A stretch of DNA of 64,000 nucleotides from Verrucosispora sp. WMMD573 (GTDB taxonomy: Bacteria; Actinomycetota; Actinomycetes; Mycobacteriales; Micromonosporaceae), in the NCBI RefSeq assembly GCF_027497175.1, contig NZ_CP114901.1, positions 5,022,001 through 5,086,000 of the forward strand, written 5' to 3'. The position numbers were made by a program, and so were the translations under genes. Each line of letters starts with the position of its first letter. The first letter of the stretch is position 1. Below the pieces are notes generated by a model. That model was not told the origin of the DNA. It made no database searches and saw nothing but the letters and a program-made list of their open reading frames with translations. Below, piece after piece: positions 19,501-26,613 of the stretch.

Positions 19501-20870
19501 ATCCACACCTGCGGGGTCTGGCTGACCCCGTACACCGGCCTTGGTTTACGGCCGGCCACCGACGGCTCGCCGCCACCGACCCCGATCGCGCCGGTGAACA
19601 CCACCGGCAGGACCGCCGCGGCATCCCGGCCGCGCCGCCGGGCGAGCTCACGCAGCACCTCCACGCCGCTGAACAGCCGGTGGTCGAGGTCGTCGAAGAC
19701 CCGCTCGCCGAGGGCACGCGCCCGGTCGGCGAAGCTCGTGCGCCCCGGACGGTCCACGGCGAGCACGCTCAGCGAGGTGAAGTCGCCGAGCAGGTGCTCG
19801 ACGTGCGGATGCAGCGGCATCCGGTTGAGTACCGGCAGCCCGACGCAGAACCGGTCGTTGCCGCTCCAGCGACCGATCGTCTCCGTGTAGGCGGCCAGCA
19901 CGGCGTTGGCGGGGGTGATGCCGTGCGCGGCGGCGCGCGCCTTCAGGGACCGCCACACCCGGTCGTCGACGGTGCCCGTCAGGCGACGGAACCGCGCCGG
20001 CGCGGTGACCGGGTCATGGTCGTCGCGCAGCGGGAGCGCCGGGGCACCGGGCAGGTCGTCGACGCGCGCCAGCCAGTACGCACGGTCCCGGCTGTACCTG
20101 TCGGTGTCCCGCAGCCGACGCTCGGCGAGGACGTAGTCCCGGAAGGTGGCCTCCAGCGGGGGCAGGACGCAGTCCGGCTGCCGGTACCGGCGGTCGAGTT
20201 CGGCCAGCACACGTTGCAGGCTGAGCCAGTCCAACGCCATGAAGTCCACGGAGACGTGCAGCACGCTACGGTCGGCGGCCAGGGTGAGGCGCAGCTCGTA
20301 CATCGGCCGCTCGCCGGTGGGGTGCACCCGGTGGGACAGCTCGTCGCGCACCCCGGCGATCGCCTGGGGTACGGCGTCGGCGGGCGCCCCGCGCAGGTCG
20401 GTCACCGTGAGGCCGGTGCGCGGTGGCGCGGGCAGCACCCGCTGGGAGCCGTCCTCCTGGATGACCGTGCGCAGGGCGTCGTGGCGGCGTACCAGGCCGT
20501 CCCACGCCTGCCGCATCCGCTCCGGGTCGATGTCCGCCGGGTACTCGAACTCCTGGTAGAGATGGCAGGAGACGCCGCCGTATGCGAAAGCCGGATTGCG
20601 TCCGAAGAGATAGGCCGACTGGATGTCGGTCAGCGGGAAGGGCTCGTCCCGCGCCTCCGGTTGGTCCCGCCACACCGGGTCGAGCTGCTGGGCGGCGTTG
20701 CCGGTGGTGTCGGACATGCTGGCCAGCAGCTCGGCCTTGCGCTGCCGCAGCCGGGTGAGGAGTTCGTCGGTCATGCTGCCGCGGGGAGCACGGAACCGCA
20801 GCTGCTGGCCCTCCCGCCAGACCCGGATACCGGCGCTGGCGAACTCGTCGAGCAGATCGCTGGCGTTCAC
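16545..20870 (-). CDS. NRPS: docking-Cy-A(Cys)-PCP-TE
   Basis: 1441 residues from GTG 20870, overlapping the upstream NRPS stop (GTGA). Order: TubC-N-like docking region (about 1-52, SDLLDEFASAGIRVWREGQQL), heterocyclisation domain (75-510) with DFMALDWLS (D209, D214, S217: the DxxxxDxxS Cy signature), A domain whose pocket residues read D-L-Y-N-L-S-L-I-W, the cysteine code known from PchE/HMWP2, PCP (FFDAGGNSLL), and a TE. The TE elbow is GYCLG, so Cys1223 replaces the usual Ser nucleophile; His is in PGDHF. Unlike PchF there is no N-methyltransferase in the A domain, so the second ring should stay N-unmethylated. It adds and cyclises the second Cys and releases the product. Confidence 0.92.
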   Translation of the reverse strand: MNASDLLDEFASAGIRVWREGQQLRFRAPRGSMTDELLTRLRQRKAELLASMSDTTGNAAQQLDPVWRDQPEARDEPFPLTDIQSAYLFGRNPAFAYGGVSCHLYQEFEYPADIDPERMRQAWDGLVRRHDALRTVIQEDGSQRVLPAPPRTGLTVTDLRGAPADAVPQAIAGVRDELSHRVHPTGERPMYELRLTLAADRSVLHVSVDFMALDWLSLQRVLAELDRRYRQPDCVLPPLEATFRDYVLAERRLRDTDRYSRDRAYWLARVDDLPGAPALPLRDDHDPVTAPARFRRLTGTVDDRVWRSLKARAAAHGITPANAVLAAYTETIGRWSGNDRFCVGLPVLNRMPLHPHVEHLLGDFTSLSVLAVDRPGRTSFADRARALGERVFDDLDHRLFSGVEVLRELARRRGRDAAAVLPVVFTGAIGVGGGEPSVAGRKPRPVYGVSQTPQVWIDCQVGDQFGGLDMNWDVREGVFPDHLVDEMFAAFVRLLHQLATDDTTWAAVDPQPLPSAQRARRSAANATDVPVPAGLLHEPLVGYAREHPDQVAVIDAAGSMTYGDWLARAAGVAERLRIAGCRPGDLVGVLIDKSCEQVVGVLGVLLAGGVYVPVDIGQPAVRRDRILVDSGARFAVVAGTAVGTLPAEVAGVDVTDAPPVPLPEIPAGLGPEPTGLAYVMHTSGSTGTPKGVMISHRAATNTVHDINERFDITGADRILGLAALSFDLSVYDLFGPPARGATLVLPDPARRGDPSHWAAMVAAHGVTLWNSVPAQLQMLMHYLDVEPTVLPSLRLALLSGDWIPLSLPGHAARHVPDAELVSLGGATEAAIWSNYHRIRTVEPHWRSIPYGLPLANQRFHVLDAALRDRPDLVAGELFIAGVGLAEGYLNDPVRTAERFVLHPETGERLYRTGDLGRYLSHGEIEFLGRADQQVKIRGHRIELGEIEAVLGEYPSVSTCVVLASGDDTLERALVAFVVPQRPPGTVDPAEVVAWVADRLPAYMVPARVRVVEALPLTANGKVDRKRLLESTPTPTVAPDGRTEPPRPGVEQHLAQLWGEVLDGPPSSRDLGFFDAGGNSLLAARFVGQLREQLPEAGRFPFDVLLRALLDEPTVAGLAARLGSETAPEPVAAEPARRSSLVPLGGVAQGPVRLLVHDGTGTLTALRALAEGLGAAGPVFGLAAPDGGASGEIDDGTLVEDLAVRYAGEIRAAGFDDVELIGYCLGASIALEVARALSEAGTTVRLTILSGHRVPYRVDDELVRDYTFARAAGIDPAGLGWPADEAVVDRAITTVLTDSPGAVPAGALGRLTGDEHLAAAAERFRALGQRTTAARHAQLHQAVADRDPAWGGAARVAAAHNRFVRTLQAVARHEPEPYAGDITLLRPTVARDLLPGASVEATRFWPEVCLGELTIVDVPGDHFSCLQPPNVAAVLAATAADR

Positions 20871-23800
20871 ACCGCACCCTCTTCGAAGTCCTCGGTGGTG
20901 TCCCAACCCGCGGGGCTCGGGCCACCCGTCGCCTCGCGCAGTTCGTCGATGAGCGCGCTCAGCCCGGCGACCGTCGCGGCACGCATGACGTCGCGCATGG
21001 GCAGCTCGACGCCCCACGCCCCCCGCACCTCGGCGACGAAGCGGGTGGCGAGCAGGCTGTCGCCGCCGAGCCGGAAGAAGTTCTCGTCGCGACCCACGGC
21101 GTCCAGGCCGAGCAGTGCGGCCCAACGCTCGGCGACGAACGCCTCGGTGCCGCCTCTCGGCGGGGTGCCGACGTCGCGTGGACGGTCGACCGCCTGTTCG
21201 AGGACCGTGTGGATCCGTCGTCGGTCGACCTTGCCGTTGCCGCTCAGCGGCAGCGCGGGCAGCACGGCGACGTGGGCCGGCACCATGTGCTCGGGCAGCC
21301 GGTCCTCGGCCCACCGCCGCAGCCGGTCCGGGTCCACACCAGCGGCGGTGACGGGTCGCTCCGCGGTCAGCAACATCTCGCCGGTGGCCTCGGTGCGCAG
21401 TACCCGCACGTCACCCAGCCCGGCCGCGCGCAACGCCCGGGTCCAACGATCGGCGTCGTGGAGCCAGCCGGTCGGCCGGTCACCGTCGAGCCGGCCGGCA
21501 CGCGCCTCGAGCGGCAGCGCGGTCACCAGGGCCAGCGGCGTCGGATGGGCGCGTTCGAGCAGGTACAGCCGGCCGCCGGCGGCGAGCAGGAGACCCATGG
21601 TCGCCGCCGCCGTCTCCGGGTCGGTCATCCGGTGCAGCACGTTGTTCGCCACGACGGCGTCGAAGGCGTGTACGTGCGGTGCGGCCACGGCGTCCGTACC
21701 CTGCACCGCCACCCGGACTCGGTGCCCGTGCTCACGCAGCGACGCCTCCGCCTTGGCCAGGGTCGGCCGGGCGGCTCCGAGCAGCGTGTACTCGGCTGCG
21801 TTCCCGGCAAGCGCCGCCAGCAGTCGACCCGTGCCACGACCGCTGTCGGGCTGCCATTCGGCCACCGTGCGCGGTGCCGTGCCGCCGCGTTCCGCCAGGT
21901 CCTGCGCGATGGCGGCGAGACACTCGGCCGTGGCGGGCATCAGGTCGTTGAGCGCCTCCGGGGCCAGTACCGGGTCGTCCAGCAGCGCGGTGGCGTCGGC
22001 GGCACCGGACAGGATGGCCGAGTAGAGCGGCGCGGCCCACTCCAGGGCGGTGGTGACCGGCGCGAGGCGGGTGCCGATCGTGTTGTCCCGGATCCGCTTG
22101 ACCCACCGCGCGTCCGTGACCTCGGCCCACCTCGGCCCGGGCGCGTACCCCTCGGGCGTGCCGGACAGGACGTCACGGCGCGCCAGGTAGGCCAGCCAGA
22201 CGTCGACCACCGGCCGTTGCACGGCGCAGACCGTGGACGGTGTGTCCGCCGGCTCGATCAGCGGCGCGACGACCTCGGCCAGCAGAACCTCCACCAGCTG
22301 ATGTTCGAGCAGCAGCGGGTCGTCCTCGGTGGTCGCGCCGATGACCGGTGGCAGGAACTCGTCGCCCGGTCGCCCGCCGTCGAGCCCGGCGACCGGGAGA
22401 TCGGGATCCTGCGTGATCCCGCGCTCGACCACGGCTGCGACCACCTCGCGTCGGCCTTCGGTGACTACGACGGCGACGGCCTGAGCGACCTGGGGGTGTG
22501 CCTGGAGGCAGGACTCGATCTCGCCCAACTCGACCCGGAAACCGTTGATCTTCACCTGCTGGTCGAGGCGACCCAGGAACTCCAGGTTGCCGTCGGGCCA
22601 GTAGCGGCCCAGGTCGCCGGTGCGGTACCAGCGCTGGTCATCCACCACCGGGAAGCGGGCCGCGCTCAACTCGGTGTCGCCCCGGTAGCCCAGCGCCACC
22701 CCGGCACCGCCGATCCACAACTCGCCGGGCACCCAGTCGGGGCAGTCACGTCCACGGCTGTCCACCACCCGGAACTTCTGGTTCCGCAGCGGCGTGCCGT
22801 ACGGGATCGACCGCCAGCCGGCGGGCAACTCGACGACCTCGAAGGAGTTCGACCAGATCGCCGCCTCGGTGGCGCCGCCGAGCGAGATGAAGCGGCACCG
22901 TCCGTCGGTCGCGCCGGCCAGTCGGCCGGGCAGGTCAAGGCCGATCCAGTCACCGGAGAGCAGGGCGAGGCGCAGCGTGGCGGGCAGGTGGGCGTCGTCT
23001 GCGGCGGTGAGCAGCATGTCCAACAGGGCGGGGACGGTGTTCCAGACGGTCACGCCGTGCCGGCGGCACAGCCCCAGCCACTCGGTGGCGTCGCGCCGGC
23101 CCGACTCGGGTACCAGCACCGCCGCGCCGCCCACCGCGAGCAGCCCGAAGATGTCCCACACCGAGAGGTCGAAGTCCAGCGCGGACACCGCCAGGACCCG
23201 GTCCGCCGGACCGAGGTCGAACCGTTCGTTGATGTCCTCGACGGTGTTGACGGCCGCGCGGTGGGTGAGCTCGACGCCCTTGGGTAGGCCGGTCGAGCCC
23301 GACGTGAAGATCACGTACGCGGGGTCGTCGGCGTCGGCGGGGACCGGAGCGTCCAGCGGGTCGGCCTGCTCGGCGGCGTCGATGGTGAGGATCTCGGCAG
23401 CCACGTCGGTCGGATCCAGCAGCCCGCTGCCGTCGAGGACGATCCGGGCGCCGCTGAGTTCGAGGATACGGGCGCGTCGCTCGGCGGGCTGGTCCACGCC
23501 GATCGGCACATACGCCGCGCCGGCGGCGAGCACACCGAGCACCGCCACGATCTGCGGTACGCCCTTGGGTGCCAGCACGGCCACGTACGAGCCGCGACCC
23601 ACCCCGCGCCCGGCCAGGGCCCCGGCGACGCGCAGAGCCCGCGCGGCGAGTTCGTCGTGCGCCAGCGCCCCCTGCTCCTCCCACAGCAGCGCGGGCTGCC
23701 CGGCCCGCTCACCCGACTCGGCGAAGAACCGCGTGTGCAGGAGGTTGTCGGTCATCGCCCGGGTCGACGAGTTGACCGCCGCGCGCGTGCGTCGCGTCGC

Positions 23801-25423
23801 CGCCGGCAGGGCGATCTCCGGCAGCGCGCCCGTCCAGGCACCGGCGGCCAGCGCACGGACCAGCGTCTCGTACGCGGACAGCATCGCGTCCAGCATGCCG
23901 TCGGGAAAGAGCGCCTCGACGGCGTCCCAGACCAGGCGTACGGTGCCGTCGCTGGTGCGGTAGATCTGGTGGTCGAGCCAGATCTGCGGAGTCTGGGAGA
24001 TCATCCACGTCGGCTCGCCGAAACGGTCGGCGAACTCCTCGGGGATCAACGGCGCGGACAGGTCCACGGAGAACACCACGGGTGCCGTGCGGGGCGATTC
24101 CGGATCAGCGCGGGTGAACTCGCGCAGCACGTCGACGCCGGTGTAGGCGGCGTGCCCGATGTCCTCGTGCATCTGCTTCTGCAGGGTCCGCGCGCGGTCG
24201 GCGAAGCTGTCGCCGGAGAGGTCCACCTCCAGCAGCACCAGGCCGGAGAAGTCGCCCACCAGCCGGGGCATCTCGGGATGCACGTCGAGGTCACGGTCGA
24301 AAAGCGGGAGACTGAGCAGGAAGTGCTCGTCGCCGCTCCAGCGACTCAGCACCGTGGCGTACGCGGTGGCCAGCACCGCCGCGGGGGTCAGTCCCGCCTC
24401 GCCGGCCCGACGCTCCAGCTCCTGCCACTGATCCACGGTGAGATCGAAGAACCGGCGGGCGAAGCGCTGCACGGTGACCGCGTCCGGATCGACCGCGAGG
24501 GGCAGCTTCGGGCCGCCGGGCAGCGCCGGCAGCCGCCGCTGCCAGTACGGGCGGGCCCGGTCCCGCTCGGCGGCCCGGGTGCCGGCCTGCTCGGCGAGGT
24601 ACCGGCCGAAGGTGTAACCGACCTCGCCCAGAGCCTCCGGGTCGTCGTAGAGGACCACCAGGTCCGACAGCATCACCCGGAAACTGGCCAGGTCCACGGC
24701 CAGCAGGTCGATGTTGAAGTGCAGCCGGTCCACCCCGTCGGGTAGCCGGGTGAGCTGCACATCGACCACCTCGCCCCGGCCGACCTCCAGGATGCGGTGC
24801 GACAGCCGGTCGCGCAGCTCCAACGCCGCAGCCGCCGCAGCACCGGTGGAGCGGTCACGAAAGTCGTGCACGGTCAGACCGGGCCACACGGACTCCGGCA
24901 GGATCTGCTGGGTCGCGTCGTCGGCGAATCGTGCCCGCAGCATCGGGTGGCGGGCCAGCAACGCCCGGATCGCCCGTTCCAGGCGCTGCGCGTCCACTCC
25001 GGTCGACTCGAACTCGAGGTAGTTGTGGCAGCCGACGCCGCCGAGCGCGTGGTCACCCGAGCGGCCGAACAGATACGCCTGCTGCACCGGGGTCAGCGGG
25101 AAGGCTCGATCCGGGTCGTGGCGGGCGTTGTCTGCGGCCGGTCGCGGGGGTGCCGCCGACTCGGTCGCGGTCACGGTGGCACCGACCAGGCCGGCCCAGA
25201 CCGACAGCCGCGGGTCCGTGGCCAGTTCGGTGAACGTGACCCCGGCACCGGCACCGTTGAGCCGGCTGGCCAGTCGCATCAGGTGCAGCGACTGCAGGCC
25301 CAGTTCGAACAGGTTGCTGTCATCGTCGGCCGTGGTCAGTTCCATGCCGAGCAGTTCGGACACCGCAGCGCGCAGGGCGTCCCGATCCGTCCCGGTGCCG
25401 CAGTCGGTGTTTTCCGCCAACAT
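20867..25423 (-). CDS. NRPS: ArCP-Cy-A(Cys)-[embedded MT/E-like]-PCP, PchE-like
   Basis: 1518 residues from ATG 25423 (GGGAG eight bases upstream). Order: aryl carrier domain (about 10-75, FELGLQSLHLMRL, Ser45), Cy domain with DLLAVDLAS (D239, D244, S247), A domain with pocket D-L-W-N-L-S-L-I-W (Cys code, with W for Y at one position), an insertion of about 230 residues between the A-domain core motifs, and a C-terminal PCP (FFRLGGDSLLATRF). The insertion resembles the methyltransferase-derived epimerase of PchE; its SAM-loop region (VAEWQPDSGRGTGRLL) is degenerate, favouring epimerisation over methylation. It accepts the aryl starter, condenses it with Cys and forms the first thiazoline. Confidence 0.92.
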   Translation of the reverse strand: MLAENTDCGTGTDRDALRAAVSELLGMELTTADDDSNLFELGLQSLHLMRLASRLNGAGAGVTFTELATDPRLSVWAGLVGATVTATESAAPPRPAADNARHDPDRAFPLTPVQQAYLFGRSGDHALGGVGCHNYLEFESTGVDAQRLERAIRALLARHPMLRARFADDATQQILPESVWPGLTVHDFRDRSTGAAAAAALELRDRLSHRILEVGRGEVVDVQLTRLPDGVDRLHFNIDLLAVDLASFRVMLSDLVVLYDDPEALGEVGYTFGRYLAEQAGTRAAERDRARPYWQRRLPALPGGPKLPLAVDPDAVTVQRFARRFFDLTVDQWQELERRAGEAGLTPAAVLATAYATVLSRWSGDEHFLLSLPLFDRDLDVHPEMPRLVGDFSGLVLLEVDLSGDSFADRARTLQKQMHEDIGHAAYTGVDVLREFTRADPESPRTAPVVFSVDLSAPLIPEEFADRFGEPTWMISQTPQIWLDHQIYRTSDGTVRLVWDAVEALFPDGMLDAMLSAYETLVRALAAGAWTGALPEIALPAATRRTRAAVNSSTRAMTDNLLHTRFFAESGERAGQPALLWEEQGALAHDELAARALRVAGALAGRGVGRGSYVAVLAPKGVPQIVAVLGVLAAGAAYVPIGVDQPAERRARILELSGARIVLDGSGLLDPTDVAAEILTIDAAEQADPLDAPVPADADDPAYVIFTSGSTGLPKGVELTHRAAVNTVEDINERFDLGPADRVLAVSALDFDLSVWDIFGLLAVGGAAVLVPESGRRDATEWLGLCRRHGVTVWNTVPALLDMLLTAADDAHLPATLRLALLSGDWIGLDLPGRLAGATDGRCRFISLGGATEAAIWSNSFEVVELPAGWRSIPYGTPLRNQKFRVVDSRGRDCPDWVPGELWIGGAGVALGYRGDTELSAARFPVVDDQRWYRTGDLGRYWPDGNLEFLGRLDQQVKINGFRVELGEIESCLQAHPQVAQAVAVVVTEGRREVVAAVVERGITQDPDLPVAGLDGGRPGDEFLPPVIGATTEDDPLLLEHQLVEVLLAEVVAPLIEPADTPSTVCAVQRPVVDVWLAYLARRDVLSGTPEGYAPGPRWAEVTDARWVKRIRDNTIGTRLAPVTTALEWAAPLYSAILSGAADATALLDDPVLAPEALNDLMPATAECLAAIAQDLAERGGTAPRTVAEWQPDSGRGTGRLLAALAGNAAEYTLLGAARPTLAKAEASLREHGHRVRVAVQGTDAVAAPHVHAFDAVVANNVLHRMTDPETAAATMGLLLAAGGRLYLLERAHPTPLALVTALPLEARAGRLDGDRPTGWLHDADRWTRALRAAGLGDVRVLRTEATGEMLLTAERPVTAAGVDPDRLRRWAEDRLPEHMVPAHVAVLPALPLSGNGKVDRRRIHTVLEQAVDRPRDVGTPPRGGTEAFVAERWAALLGLDAVGRDENFFRLGGDSLLATRFVAEVRGAWGVELPMRDVMRAATVAGLSALIDELREATGGPSPAGWDTTEDFEEGAV

Positions 25424-25621
25424 TCTCAAGCTCCCTTGCGCGCTATCGACTCCGCTGCGGAACGTTCGGTTCGAATATGTCGACGGGCGGGACGTGAGAT
25501 TGATGTCAGGCGAACCGGCGACATCAGCGCCGACACCTGGCCCCGACCCTAACAGCAGCCCGCAGCACCGAGCAATCTGTCGCCACCCGGCGGGTGGCCG
25601 TGAATATCGTGGTCTCCGTCA

Positions 25622-25636
25622 TGAGAAATGCACACC
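25622..25636. promoter_or_regulatory. TGAGAAATGCACACC motif upstream of NRPS gene
   Basis: This 15-mer lies in the 220-bp gap between the formamidase stop (25644) and the NRPS start (25423). It recurs exactly at 61862-61876 in the FAAL-2 upstream region and in diverged form at 44762-44781. It is AT-richer than its surroundings. As a binding site for the cluster winged-helix regulator it is a hypothesis. Confidence 0.4.
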
Positions 25637-25643
25637 GGCTCGA

Positions 25644-26552
25644 CTACCGGTCCGCGCCGATCATCTCGGTCAGCGAATCGCCAAGCATTGTGCCGCGAAG
25701 ACCGAGATCGAAGGCCAGATCGAAGTGGTTCCGTGACGGCACGACGAGGTCGACGACCCGAGCGCCGCCAGCCCGGACGGCGTCGACGAACTCCGCCTGC
25801 TGCCGGCCGAACTCGTCGGTCTCGTTCTCCCCCCGTGCGACGACCAGCGGCGGCAGCGGCGCCGGCAGCCGGTGGATCGGGCTGTGGGCGTGAGCCGTCT
25901 CCGGGTCCAGCCCCAACGCCTCGTTCACGTAGGTCCGGCGGACCGGCTCCAGGTCGTAGACGCCGCTGAGCAGGACCGCGCCGGCTACCGCCCGATCGGG
26001 ACGGTCGCCGTGCCGCCGCCAGCCGGGCTCGTCGAGCAACGCCATGACGGCCAGGTGCGCCCCCGCGGAGCACCCGCTCAGGTAGACCGACCCAGGGCTC
26101 GACGGCAACTGGTAGGCGTTTCGGCAGATCCAGCGGACTCCCTCGGCGACCATGTCGACGATCTCCGGCAGCCGGTACGCGGGCGCCAGGCCGTAGCCCA
26201 GCGCCGCGACGGAGACTCCTCGCGGCACCAGGTCCAGCGCCATGAATGCCGATTCGAGCCGGCTCAACTCCTGCCAGTACCCGCCGTGGATGAACACCAG
26301 CAGCGGACCGCCCGTCCCGGACGCCGGGAAATAGTCGAGCAATTGCTCTGGTCGCGACCCGTAACGCACACTGGTACGTACCTCGAGTCGGTCCCGGGCC
26401 AACGCGCTGCGTTCGGCGTACTCGCGCAGGAAGACATTGATGTCCGCGACGCAGGAACTCGGCGAGTACTGAATATCCAGTGCCCGTTGGTCGTAGGTCA
26501 GATACACGTCATTTTCGCTTCCCGGCCGAAACGGTCGCTGCGGAACCTTCAC
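25644..26552 (-). CDS. kynurenine formamidase (arylformamidase, alpha/beta hydrolase type)
   Basis: 302 residues from GTG 26552 (ribosome site GGGGAAGG). HGGYW near residue 85 is the oxyanion motif of eukaryote-type arylformamidases, and GCSAGAHL carries the Ser nucleophile; late Asp/His are in the expected region (DEFGRQ..., PSRNHFDLA). It hydrolyses N-formylkynurenine to kynurenine, the step after tryptophan 2,3-dioxygenase encoded two genes upstream. Together with the halogenase it forms the chloro-kynurenine gene set known from taromycin. Its ribosome-binding site lies inside a 15-bp perfect hairpin (26554-26589), suggesting translational damping. Confidence 0.88.
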   Translation of the reverse strand: MKVPQRPFRPGSENDVYLTYDQRALDIQYSPSSCVADINVFLREYAERSALARDRLEVRTSVRYGSRPEQLLDYFPASGTGGPLLVFIHGGYWQELSRLESAFMALDLVPRGVSVAALGYGLAPAYRLPEIVDMVAEGVRWICRNAYQLPSSPGSVYLSGCSAGAHLAVMALLDEPGWRRHGDRPDRAVAGAVLLSGVYDLEPVRRTYVNEALGLDPETAHAHSPIHRLPAPLPPLVVARGENETDEFGRQQAEFVDAVRAGGARVVDLVVPSRNHFDLAFDLGLRGTMLGDSLTEMIGADR

Positions 26553-26553
26553 C

Positions 26554-26589
26554 GCCTTCCCCTGCGGTTGGTCGACCGCAGGGGAAGGC
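26554..26589 (-). terminator. perfect intercistronic hairpin covering formamidase RBS
   Basis: A 15-bp perfect stem, 26554-26568 with 26575-26589, around a 6-nt loop. On the transcribed minus strand it follows the halogenase stop (26614) and its 3' arm (ACCGCAGGGGAAGGC) contains the formamidase ribosome-binding site, ending just 1 base before that GTG. It may be a terminator, an mRNA-processing or stability element, or a translational attenuator; no T-run follows. Confidence 0.7.
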
Positions 26590-26613
26590 GTGCGTACGAC
26601 GCGGTCGGAAGGT

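Noticed and set aside
18759..22025. A 1088-codon open frame on the plus strand across the NRPS genes
   Set aside because: Antisense shadow of the two NRPS genes, which have full domain motifs in the other strand.
25458..25480. GAACGTTCGGTTCGAA near the NRPS promoter as a third TetR operator
   Set aside because: Contains the half-site GTTCGAA but spacing differs by three bases from the 6390 and 15373 palindromes.
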